This document shows positions 17,256-26,200 of a stretch of DNA of 64,000 nucleotides, piece by piece. Source of the stretch: Bradyrhizobium sp. AZCC 1610 (GTDB taxonomy: Bacteria; Pseudomonadota; Alphaproteobacteria; Rhizobiales; Xanthobacteraceae). The notes beneath the pieces were generated by a model. The model had not been told where the DNA came from, searched no databases, and saw only the letters and a list, made by a program, of their open reading frames with translations. Numbering within the stretch: the first letter of the stretch is position 1; the number at the start of each line of letters is the position of its first letter. A program made the position numbers and the translations under genes. Location: positions 7,535,001 to 7,599,000 of the forward strand of contig NZ_JAZHRR010000001.1 in NCBI RefSeq assembly GCF_036924515.1, written 5' to 3'.

Positions 17256-17629
17256 GCAGTTTCTTTCCGCCGGAACGGTGAAGGGAGGGCCGCATTAAGC
17301 ATGGCATATTGCTTAAGGCGGCCACCGCCGGCCGGATCGGGCCTGCAAGCCCTTGAAAACTATACAAATCCGTAAAAAACACAATGTGATGTAGATCACT
17401 TAACTGGAATTAACCTTCCGCCAGTATGTCCGGCATCTGGCTCCATGCGCCAAATGAGGTTGTTCGGGAGGGCCTGGCAGGCTAAAAGCCCGGTTGTTGC
17501 GGTGCCGCAAATTGCGCGCAATTGGACGGCACACACCCTGCAACCCCTTCAAACCTGAACGGTCCTCACGCGACTAACTGGCGCGGTCTTGTTTGGTGCC
17601 CTTTGGACAAACTTGGGAATGGTAACGCA
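17256..17629. other. 374-base divergent intergenic region upstream of the caspase-like gene
   Basis: No gene seen. It holds a CRP-like box at 17385-17400 and a perfect 14-base palindrome AATTGCGCGCAATT at 17510-17523, about 107 bases before the caspase-like start. It should contain promoters for both divergent genes; no convincing -35/-10 pair was chosen. Confidence 0.6.
17385..17400. promoter_or_regulatory. CRP/FNR-family-like box TGTGATGTAGATCACT
   Basis: TGTGA-N6-TCACT, one base off the TGTGA-N6-TCACA consensus, with a perfect inner inverted repeat GTGAT/ATCAC. It lies between the divergent cyclase-like and caspase-like genes. Whether a Crp-type regulator binds is inference. Confidence 0.45.
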
Positions 17630-18469
17630 ATGAACCTCGGTCAGCTCCGCATCTCCCGCCGCAGCCTCACCATTGCCGTTGCCTTCGTAGGCCTGGTGTC
17701 GCTGGCGATCGGCGCCCATGCGGCGTTGAACAAGCGCTCGCTCGATGCCGCCAAGGCGATCGGAACCGAGCAGACCGGCTCGATCGGCACGTCAGCCAGC
17801 CGCGTTGCGCTCGTGATCGGCAACGGCCATTACCCGGATGCGTCGGCGCCGCTCGCCCAGCCCATCAACGATGCCCGCGGCCTCACCGCAGCCCTGCGCG
17901 CCAAGGGTTTTGACGTCGACGTGGTCGAGGACGCCACCAAGGACGACATGGCTCGCGCCATTGTCCGCCTGAAGGCCAAGATCAAGCCGGACACCGTGGC
18001 GATGCTGTTCTTCGGCGGCTATGGCGTCCAGGTCGGCCGCGAGAGTTTCATGATCCCGGTCGATGCCGCGATCTGGAAGGAAGCCGACGTCCGCCGCGAC
18101 GGCGTCAGCATTGAGCAAGTGCTGGACGCGATGACCGAGAAGGGCGCCAAGGCCAAGCTCGTCGTCGTCGACGCCTCCCGCCGCAATCCCTATGAGCGCC
18201 GCTTCCGCTCCTATTCCCATGGGCTGGCCCCGATCTCCGCGCCGGAAAACGCGCTGATCCTGACCTCGGCGACGCCGGGCAAGGTGGCCGATGACGGCAA
18301 GGGTCAGTACAGCGTGCTGGTGACCGAGCTCTTGAACAATTTGAATTCGCAGTCCGGCGCGGCAAGCGCCTTCAACAAGACCCGCATCTCCATCTCCCGC
18401 GCCTCCGACGGCGAGCAGGTGCCGCAGGTGTCGTCGTCGCTGCTGGAAGATGTCCGTATCGGCGGGTAG
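17630..18469 (+). CDS. Caspase-fold (peptidase C14-like) protein lacking the catalytic dyad
   Basis: This 279-residue protein has an N-terminal signal-anchor helix (about 12-32) and a p20-like caspase domain from about residue 57 (SRVALVIGNGHYP). In active caspase homologues the dyad His lies in a SGHG-type loop and the Cys in DAC; here these are FGGYG (Tyr131) and DASRRNP (Ser183), so it should be proteolytically inactive. No extra C-terminal domain. The long frame opens at 17522, but the ATG at 17630 gives the membrane anchor directly. A paralogue with the same kind of changes is at 38698-40152. A binding or scaffold role in the periplasm is inference. Confidence 0.85.
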   Translation: MNLGQLRISRRSLTIAVAFVGLVSLAIGAHAALNKRSLDAAKAIGTEQTGSIGTSASRVALVIGNGHYPDASAPLAQPINDARGLTAALRAKGFDVDVVEDATKDDMARAIVRLKAKIKPDTVAMLFFGGYGVQVGRESFMIPVDAAIWKEADVRRDGVSIEQVLDAMTEKGAKAKLVVVDASRRNPYERRFRSYSHGLAPISAPENALILTSATPGKVADDGKGQYSVLVTELLNNLNSQSGAASAFNKTRISISRASDGEQVPQVSSSLLEDVRIGG

Positions 18470-18488
18470 GGCGAGACCTTTCCCCACC

Positions 18489-18531
18489 GTCGTCCCCTGC
18501 GGAACGCAGGGACTGCGTTCGCAGGGGCGAC
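18489..18531. repeat. Palindrome GTCGTCCCCTGCG / GCAGGGGCGAC
   Basis: Inverted repeat with an inner hairpin (GGAACGCAGGGA..TGCGTTC), in the 82-base gap between convergent genes. Similar to the hairpin at 5699-5728. It may end transcripts on either side. Confidence 0.65.
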
Positions 18532-18551
18532 AGCGGAATTGTAGCCAACGC

Positions 18552-19460
18552 CTACTTCGTATCCGCGCTCGCCGTCACCGCCCGCACCGGATCGCCTTCG
18601 CGGAGCAGCGCGCCTGCGCGCGCCACCACGATGTCGCCCTCCTGGATCCCCGAGGTGATCTCGACCTGGCCGGCCGACATCAATCCCGTCTCCACCCGCC
18701 GCGTTTCGACGCGCGCGCGCCGCACCACCTGCACCACGGTGCCGGCGGTGCCATAGAGGATGGCGGTGAGCGGCACCGAGACGCCGCAGCTCTGCCCGGT
18801 CCTGATCTGCGCGCGGCCGGACGAATTGACGAGCAGGCGGCGGTTGGTGGTGACGCCGATGAACACCTGCGCGAGCTGGCTGTTCGGCTCGACGGTGGTC
18901 GACAGCCGCCGCACCCGCCCGTCGACCTCGCCGGCGCCGATCACCTTGATCCGCGCGGTCTGGTTGACCTGAAGCTTTTGGATATCGCGCGTCGGCACCA
19001 TGCCGACCAGGTCGAACTCGCTGCGCGCGATGATCGAGAACAGCGCTTCGCCCTTAGCCGAAGCCATCGCGCCGACGGAAGCCGTCGAGGCCGAGATGAC
19101 GCCTGCCACCGGCGCCTGCACCGTGATCTGCCCGCCTTCGGGCAGGGTCAGCCGCGCCAGCACCTGCCCCGCGGTAACGCTGTCGCCCGCATCCACCATC
19201 ACCTCGGCGACCTTCAGCCCCATCCGCTCGGGCCGGACTTGCGTCTCCTCGCGCGCAATGATGTTGCCGGACACCTCGACGATATTGGCGAAACAGAATT
19301 TCGCGGCTTTGAGAACGGTGACGGCGGCGCCCTTTGGGGCGGCGGAGTCGGGGTCCTCGGCGGCGAGCGTGGCGGAGGTGGAAAGGCAGAGCAGGCCCGC
19401 GGCAATCAAGGCAGTGAGTTTCGGCGTAAGGTCGCGCGCGCGGAGGATGGTCATCGGCAT
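18552..19460 (-). CDS. HlyD/RND-type periplasmic adaptor protein (orphan)
   Basis: This protein of about 302 residues has a signal peptide (cleavage near TSATLAAEDP) followed by a CFANIVEVSGNIIAREETQV segment, a lipoyl-like half motif GGQITVQAPVAGVIS, a beta-barrel and a C-terminal membrane-proximal domain ending LLREGDPVRAV. Order and motifs match the adaptor at 36769-37692 (CFSDMVRVTGFIVPRREAQV), but here no pump gene is adjacent. Start set at ATG 19460, preceded by GGGA; the ATG at 19454 is also possible. It probably links an inner-membrane exporter to the outer membrane; partner unknown. Confidence 0.85.
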   Translation of the reverse strand: MPMTILRARDLTPKLTALIAAGLLCLSTSATLAAEDPDSAAPKGAAVTVLKAAKFCFANIVEVSGNIIAREETQVRPERMGLKVAEVMVDAGDSVTAGQVLARLTLPEGGQITVQAPVAGVISASTASVGAMASAKGEALFSIIARSEFDLVGMVPTRDIQKLQVNQTARIKVIGAGEVDGRVRRLSTTVEPNSQLAQVFIGVTTNRRLLVNSSGRAQIRTGQSCGVSVPLTAILYGTAGTVVQVVRRARVETRRVETGLMSAGQVEITSGIQEGDIVVARAGALLREGDPVRAVTASADTK

Positions 19461-19525
19461 TTCGTTCCCGGTTTCGGTCTTAACCGATACCAGAAGGCCG
19501 ATAGCGGAGCCAAGCGCCAAGAATC

Positions 19526-20398
19526 TCACCCCTCCGCCATGCTGACGGCCTCTGCCGGCGCTGCCTCTCCCGCCAGCGGAACGCCGGCCAGTTCGTCCGC
19601 GCGGGCGATGTGCCGCACGATCGCGGGATTGACTGACGAGGCATGGGTGAGCGGGAGCATATGGCCGGCGGCCGGCAAATGCCGGATTTCCGCGCCGTCC
19701 ATGATCGCGCCGAGCCGCTGCACGATGCGTTGGGTGAGATAGGGCGACAGCCCGCCTGAAAACAGCAGCGTCGGAACGCGAAGTGAGGCCGCCGCGATCG
19801 CGACACTCTCTTCGGCGAACGCCGCCGTGAAATCGAACGCAAGCTTGTCAGCGCACTCGATCATGCGCAGGCGTGCGCTGGCCGGCAGCGGATCCTGCGG
19901 ACCGGATCCGTTCCAGAATTCGACGAACATGTCGATCGCCTCGAGCGCCGATCCGTTCCAGAGGTCCTCGGAAACGTCACGTGCGACCTGCGCGAAACGC
20001 GTGTAAAGCCGCCGGTCCGCATCGCTCTCGCACAGCAGCGTCGGCAGCACCGGCTCGATCAGCGTCAGGCTGCGCACACGGTGCGCGAACGCCGAGCAGG
20101 TCGCAATCTTGAACGCAATCGCGCCGCCGTAGGAATGGCCGACGAGATGGATCGGGCCCTCCGCGTCGTTGAGCTGGCCGCTCAGGCATCGAACTTCCTC
20201 CGCGAGCGTCAGCGGCAGATCCGCCGCGCAGCAGCTATTGGTGCCATAGCCCGAGATGTCAGGGGCGAAGAATGGATGCTCGCGCCCGAGTTCATCGGCG
20301 AGCGTCTTCCATTGGCGGCCGGAGCCCAGCGAGCAATGCAGCGCCACGACGCAAGCCTTTTCGCGCTCTGCACGCGAGATTGGAATCACATTGGTCAT
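19526..20398 (-). CDS. Alpha/beta-hydrolase
   Basis: This 290-residue protein has the nucleophile elbow VGHSYGGAI (Ser89), the oxyanion region ALHCSLGSGRQW near residues 20-30 and a C-terminal histidine in PAAGHMLPL. The acid residue is less clear because the usual Asp position reads FSGGLSP. Substrate cannot be inferred; general esterase/lipase-like hydrolases look alike here. Start at ATG 20398 (MTNVIPIS). It follows the methyltransferase on the same strand after a 94-base gap, so the two may be one operon. Confidence 0.85.
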   Translation of the reverse strand: MTNVIPISRAEREKACVVALHCSLGSGRQWKTLADELGREHPFFAPDISGYGTNSCCAADLPLTLAEEVRCLSGQLNDAEGPIHLVGHSYGGAIAFKIATCSAFAHRVRSLTLIEPVLPTLLCESDADRRLYTRFAQVARDVSEDLWNGSALEAIDMFVEFWNGSGPQDPLPASARLRMIECADKLAFDFTAAFAEESVAIAAASLRVPTLLFSGGLSPYLTQRIVQRLGAIMDGAEIRHLPAAGHMLPLTHASSVNPAIVRHIARADELAGVPLAGEAAPAEAVSMAEG

Positions 20399-20492
20399 TG
20401 AAATGCTCCTGGAAATGCTCCTGATTTTTATGGAGGCGCCACCAGCGGAGCCACGCCGATGGCTCCGCTGAGGTCTTGCGGGAGCGGACGTT

Positions 20493-21353
20493 TCACCGCT
20501 TGGTGATGACGACCTCGAGATATTCGCTGGGCACAACCATGGTGCTGTCGCCGGAGCGGTTCATGCGAACGATCAGGGCATGCAGATCGTTATGCAGCTC
20601 TTCCTGTTTCGCCGGCTCGAGGGCGGCGAACGCCTTCAGCACCGGGCCGTAATAGGTCTTGAAGATGTCGAGGAAGTGCGCCGGCGAGCGATAGCGAAAC
20701 TTGAACAGGCGTGATTCCGCTTTGATCGAGCGCGCCTCGGCGTCGAACATTTCGGTCAGCCGCGCGCGCGTGCCCCACAGCGCCGGCGATTTGGCGCCGG
20801 CAGGAGGCGGCAGGTATTTGCCGAGCGTCTTGAAGACCTGTCCGATAAAGCCTTCCGGCGTCCAGTTCGCCAGGCCGATCTGGCCCTTGGGCTTGCAGAC
20901 CCGCATCAGCTCGGCCGCCGCGCGGTCCTGGTTCGGCGTGAACATGACGCCGAAGGTGGAGAGCACCGTGTCAAAACTGTTATCGTCGAACGGCAGGTTT
21001 TCCGCGTCGGCTTCCCTGAATTCGATTGCCATGCCTTCCGCCGCCGCGCGCGCCTGGCCGCGCTCCAGCAACGCCGGCACGTAGTCGGTGGAGGTGACGT
21101 CGCACCACCGCCGTGCCGCGGCGAGGCTCGCCATGCCGTTGCCGGCGGCGACATCGAGTACCTTTGAGCCCGCCTTGAGATCGAGCGCCTCGCAGAGCTC
21201 TTCGCCGACGATCTGCAGCGTCGAGCCGACAATGGCATAATTGCCTGACGACCATGCGGCCTGTTGACGCGTCTTGAGGGCTGCAAGGTCGGGGGCAGGT
21301 GGGGCGGAATCGGCTTGAGTTTGCGTTGCTGCGATCGCGCTCTGAGCGGCCAT
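20493..21353 (-). CDS. Class I SAM-dependent methyltransferase (UbiE-like)
   Basis: This 286-residue protein shows SAM motif I KVLDVAAGNGMASLAAA, an acidic residue at the end of strand 2 (TSTDYVP), and the downstream pattern AENLPFDDNSFDTVLSTFGVMF typical of methyltransferase 11/UbiE-like enzymes. The first 25 residues (Ala/Gln/Pro-rich) are probably disordered. Substrate unknown. Its promoter region is shared with the divergent winged-helix regulator at 21593, which may control it. Confidence 0.88.
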   Translation of the reverse strand: MAAQSAIAATQTQADSAPPAPDLAALKTRQQAAWSSGNYAIVGSTLQIVGEELCEALDLKAGSKVLDVAAGNGMASLAAARRWCDVTSTDYVPALLERGQARAAAEGMAIEFREADAENLPFDDNSFDTVLSTFGVMFTPNQDRAAAELMRVCKPKGQIGLANWTPEGFIGQVFKTLGKYLPPPAGAKSPALWGTRARLTEMFDAEARSIKAESRLFKFRYRSPAHFLDIFKTYYGPVLKAFAALEPAKQEELHNDLHALIVRMNRSGDSTMVVPSEYLEVVITKR

Positions 21354-21480
21354 CGGTGTCTCCTTTTATCGGGATCATGCGGCCACGGGAGGGGGCCGCG
21401 ATGAACCAAACATGGCCCTATCAGGACCTAAAGACTGTGATGCCGGGCTGATTTTACCTTGAGACCACCCTGATTTTTCA

Positions 21481-21511
21481 GTGAGATGTCTCTTTCTGTG
21501 AGATTTCTCAC
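21481..21511. promoter_or_regulatory. Two tandem GTGAGA-type palindromes in a divergent promoter region
   Basis: A perfect inverted repeat GTGAGATTTCTCAC (six-base arms, two-base spacer) lies at 21498-21511, and a second, weaker copy GTGAGATGTCTC at 21481-21492 starts 17 bases earlier. They sit between the methyltransferase and the winged-helix regulator, 82 bases before the regulator start. Tandem operator for that regulator is the simplest guess. Confidence 0.5.
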
Positions 21512-21592
21512 ATGTTCCCGCCGGGAAATTCGCTCTATCTCAGACCGCGTGCGGGACGAAGTGATCTATGATGACTTAACCGGGATGAAGCC

Positions 21593-23173
21593 GTGCAATT
21601 TCACTTTTCCAACCATGTGCTTGATGTCGACCTTCGCGAGCTGACCCGTGGCGGCGAGACTGTGGCGGTCGAGCCGCAGGTGTTCGATCTGCTGGTTCAC
21701 CTGGTCGAAAACCGCGACCACGTCGTCACCAAGGACGATCTGATCGAGACAGTGTGGGATGGCCGCATCGTCTCCGAATCCACGTTGACGAGCCGGATCA
21801 ACGCCGCGCGCAAGGCGGTCGGCGACAGCGGCAAGGATCAAATCATGATCCGCACCCTGCCGCGAAAAGGCTTTCGCTTCGTCGGCGACGTGCAGCCGAA
21901 GGCCGCGCATGGTGGCGAAGCGCGCACCGATGCGCCCCTGCGCCGCCACCCCGCCGCCGAACCGCTGCACCGGCAATTCCCGGCGCTCGATCGCACCGCG
22001 ATCGCCGTGCTGCCCTTTGCCAATCTCTCTGGCGAGCCGGAGCAGGAGTATTTTTCGGAAGGCATCAGCGAGGACATCATCACCGCGCTGTCGAAGCTGC
22101 GCTGGTTCTATGTGATCGCGCGGAATTCCTCGTTCATCTACAAGCAAAAATCCGTCCACCACCAGCAGATCGGCGAGGAGCTCGGCGTCGGCTACGTCGT
22201 CGAAGGCAGCGTGCGCAAGGACGGCGACCACGTGCGCATCACGGCCCAGCTCGTCGACGTGGCGACCGGCAGTCACCTCTGGGCGGAGCGCTACGACCGC
22301 AATCTCGCCGACGTGTTCGCCGTGCAGGACGAAATCACCCAGGCCGTCGTCGCGGCGATCGAGCCGCAACTTTACGCCGCCGAGGATTTCCGGGCCCGGC
22401 GCAAAACGCCTGACAACATGGACGCGTGGGACCTGGTGATGCGCGCGCTATCGCATTACTGGCGCGTGACGCGGCAGGACAATCTGGTCGCGCAGGCGCT
22501 TTTGGAAAAGGCGATCAGTGTCGATCCTGCTTACGGCCAGGCGCTCAGCCTGCTGGCTTCATGCCATACGTTCAGCGCCCATATGGGCTGGCAGGAAATG
22601 TCCAGGGCCGTTCCGGTGGCGGAACGTGCGGCGCTGGCGGCAATCCGGGCCGACAGTGAGGACGCGTGGGCGCACTATGCGCTCGCCAGCGTCTATCTGT
22701 TCCACCGGCGGTTCGATGATTGCATCGCCGAATTCGAGCTGGCGCTGCGGCTCAATCCCAATTTCTCGCCCGCGCGCGGCCTCTATGGCGTTGCGCTGTC
22801 CTATCGCGGGCGCTGGGAGGAGGGCGATCGCGCCGCGCGCGAGGCGCTGAAATTCTCACCCCGCGATCCCTTTGCCGCGATCTATTGCGGCGTCGCCGCC
22901 TATTGCCAGTATGTCGGCCGCAATTACGCGGAGGCGATCCGCCTGTCGCGCGAGGCGCTGCGGCAGCGCACCGACTTTGTCGGCGCCCACCGCGTGCTGA
23001 CGGCCTCATTGGGCATGGCCTGCGGCACTGACGCCGCCAAAGCCGCGCTGGAGGAACTCCGCCGCGCCCAGCCCAACATCACGCTCGCCTGGCTGGCCAG
23101 CGAACTGCCGTTCGAGCACGAGGCGGACAAGGCGCATTACGTGGAGGGGTTTAGACGGGCGGGGTTGGGATAG
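21593..23173 (+). CDS. OmpR/CadC-type winged-helix regulator with TolB-like and TPR domains
   Basis: This 526-residue protein starts (GTG) with an OmpR/PhoB-type DNA-binding domain, residues 1-105 (LVEPQ-like core EPQVFDLLVHLVENRDHVV, wing IRTLPRKGFRFVG). Next, from about 130, is the TolB-N/FlgO-like module IAVLPFANLSGEPEQEYFSEG common in rhizobial adenylate-cyclase-like regulators, then about 230 residues of TPR-like helices (ALLEKAISVDPAYGQALSLL, FELALRLNPNFSPARGLYG). No transmembrane helix and no receiver domain, so the input is likely cytoplasmic. It is divergent from the methyltransferase/hydrolase pair and probably regulates it; that is inference. Confidence 0.88.
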   Translation: MQFHFSNHVLDVDLRELTRGGETVAVEPQVFDLLVHLVENRDHVVTKDDLIETVWDGRIVSESTLTSRINAARKAVGDSGKDQIMIRTLPRKGFRFVGDVQPKAAHGGEARTDAPLRRHPAAEPLHRQFPALDRTAIAVLPFANLSGEPEQEYFSEGISEDIITALSKLRWFYVIARNSSFIYKQKSVHHQQIGEELGVGYVVEGSVRKDGDHVRITAQLVDVATGSHLWAERYDRNLADVFAVQDEITQAVVAAIEPQLYAAEDFRARRKTPDNMDAWDLVMRALSHYWRVTRQDNLVAQALLEKAISVDPAYGQALSLLASCHTFSAHMGWQEMSRAVPVAERAALAAIRADSEDAWAHYALASVYLFHRRFDDCIAEFELALRLNPNFSPARGLYGVALSYRGRWEEGDRAAREALKFSPRDPFAAIYCGVAAYCQYVGRNYAEAIRLSREALRQRTDFVGAHRVLTASLGMACGTDAAKAALEELRRAQPNITLAWLASELPFEHEADKAHYVEGFRRAGLG

Positions 23174-23286
23174 GGGAATAAGCCGGGTCTGGTCGAGCAG
23201 TATGCGCCTGAAAGTCAGCGGTCTTCGGGCCGCAGCATCTGCCACAGGCCCGAGCCATCGAGTATTCCAATTTTCCCAGGTGTCTC

Positions 23287-26200
23287 TCACGATGATGGTA
23301 CGCTAAGCACACCTTGAAGGTTGGCCGGTACGGGTGTCCGCAATTGCCATCTTATGGAGATTGGCGCCTCACCTTCCCATGAGATGAAATCGACCTCTCC
23401 GCAATAAACGAAGGGCGTTGGCTTTGAGCCCGTCTTCTTGGTTGGTCGAACGAAAAGATGAATTCGCTGTCCCCGCACACCGTGATTACGGAGAAGCTGC
23501 CCATGCTTCGAGTCTTGCTTTGTCCGATTCTGACTTTGCCAGGCGAACTCTCGGTCGGATACAAAATGGTCGACGTATCGATGACTTTCGTTCATGTCTT
23601 CTTTGGCAAGGGTGACCAGAAGGAAGATCTCCGGGTCTTGGACGACGAAACCAGCGTTCCAAATCGCTGGACTAAAGGCGAGACCAAATGCCGGCGCTAT
23701 AGCTTCGCGTGAATAACGTTCCCAAACCTGCAGTCTTTGAGAAACCGGGATTCGTAGCGCTTCCATTTCAAGGCCCGATGGGCCGCGCCTCAATCTTACT
23801 CGTTCGCCTCGTCCTGGCAGTCCAGCGTCATCCCCAAACCAACGATGGAGAATATCCGGCAACCGGTTCGTCTCATCATCCAGCTTTCGGACGACGTCGA
23901 TACCTTTCTTTGCGATCAAGGCCTCGTATGCTTCTTCGTCTATTTGGATAGGAGCGCGTCCTTGCTCCAGGTGAAGAGCCGCAGCGGCAGCCTGAAAGAG
24001 CAAGGTCGGACCATCGCCAGCACGGGATACTCGGCAGACAATATCGCCAGTTGTGTTGCCTGAGACTTGTCGACTCAGATACTGCGCAAGCCGCCAGTCT
24101 AAGACCTCACGTAGAAGGTCTCGAAAAAGCTCGGCCTCCCCAGTCTCGAAGGTGGTGGACAAGCGATTCCCTTCGAAGCGGAAGAAAGAGACGTTGTCTG
24201 TTCCGTGTCCATCCACAAAAGCACGGATCGGATTTTCAATGAGTAAGCGGCCCAAGACTTTCGCATCGTCTATGTCGACAGAGAAGTCGTCTCGGATTTT
24301 CAGGTATCGACCGGCTAGCTTGGCAACTCCTTCTACTAGGTCGTCAATTCCAATGTCGCCAGGTATTTTCTCTCCTGAAATCATGGCAAGCAACAAAACG
24401 ATCTTGTAGCTACGTGAGACCTCAGTCTTCTCAATGCTCTCCAGAAAAGCGCGGGATTTGGACAAGGCGGTAGATTCGGCCTCGCCAAGCCCATTCATGC
24501 GAGAGACGAATCCGAGCCAAGAACGTTCGCTGTTGCTGCGCGGATTATAGCCTTCGTGAAAAGCCTCAACGGCGGTTGGGCGGACGCCGTGACGCTCGAC
24601 GAAGTCTCTGTAGAACGCTTCGAGTGCAGCTTCGGGCCGAGCTGGCTTCAATAGCCTTTCGAGAATCTCTATACTTTCAAGTTCGTAAGTAACGGAACAT
24701 CCCTCCGGCAGATCCAACTTTTCTGAAACGATCTCATCGAGAATGCTCCTAAGGGCGCCGAGGCTGTTTGCATTTCGGTTAGCTAGAGCCGCAACCGAAC
24801 GCAATTTCATGAGAAAGGAGCGGTGATTTCCTATGTAGTCGATAACTTTCAGAACTGACTTATCGGGTGCTCTGCGTAGACCTCGGCCAAATTGCTGCAT
24901 CCAGATCACCGTGGATTCGGTGGGGCGCAGCATCAGAACGGTATCGATATTTGGAACGTCGACCCCTTCGTTAAAAATGTCCACTGAGAAGATAACATCA
25001 ATCTCGCCGCCTGCTAGTTGCTGAAGCGAGGTAGTTCTGGGGGCACTCTCATTGCCGGCATGAACAGCAACCGAGCGCACGCCACGAGCGTTGAAGAACT
25101 CCGCCATGAAGTTGGCATGCCGTTGCGAGCAACAGAACGCAATGCACCGCTTCGCGCCGTGCTTGCGCAATTGCTCAAGAGCGTTTTGAGCGCGCGCCTC
25201 GGTGGCAACTGCCGCTGTAAGCTCCGTTGGGTCAAAGCGCGCGTTCCGCCACGGAATATTGGCGTAATCGACCACATCCGGTACGCCAAAATACTGGAAA
25301 GCGCAGAGTAGGCCAGCAGAAACGCCATCGGGTACTGAGGCCTCAAACACGACATTCTCTTGGCACAGTGCTAGCAGGTCACCACCGTCCATCCGCTCTG
25401 GCGTCGCTGTCAGTCCGAGTAAGAATTTTGGTTGGAAATAATCAATTATCCGCCGATAGGTCGTGGCTGCGGCGTGATGAAACTCGTCGATGACGATATA
25501 GTCAAAAGACGTAGGCGCGAATTCACTTAGGTTTTCTATGCGGCCTAGCGTCTGCACTGAGGCAAAAAGCAGATCCGCGCTGGCCTCTCTCTGCGATGCA
25601 ATCATTCTTCCTATGGACGCATTCGGCCTGACGCGCCGAAAATTGTCGATCGCCTGATTCAGGATCTCTTCTCGATGAGCGACGAAAAGAACGCGGTGGA
25701 ACTCTGACCTGTCGCTGTCGAAAGCGGAAAGCCAAGTCTTCCCCAGCCCCGTCGCCAAAACAACGAGCCCTGCGGAGAAGCCCTCTTGGCGAGTGTCTTC
25801 GAGTGCCTTAAGCGCGTCTTGCTGGATAGCGTGCGGGATCGCCATAGGAGCGGGCGCTTCTTCAGTAATTCCTGCTCCGCGCCAATCTGGAGACGTCCGT
25901 TGCGCTTCGTATCGGCGTATCCAAGCTTCATTGGCAGAGACGGCCGAATACGAATTGAAGATACTTTCGAATCCGGCTGTGATTTCCGAGAATCCGGCTC
26001 GCTCATCGCGAGAGACCACCTGGTAGTTCCATTCGATGGAATCGGTTAGCGCCGGGGCTGATATGTTTGAGCTTCCGACAAAGGCGATGCCTTCGACGTC
26101 GGTCTGAAATATATAGGTTTTTAGGTGGAAACCTCGATCCCGCGCTTCGAAGACCCTGACTGTGAAGTCACCAGTAAGGTCGTTGAGACGTCTTAGCGCC

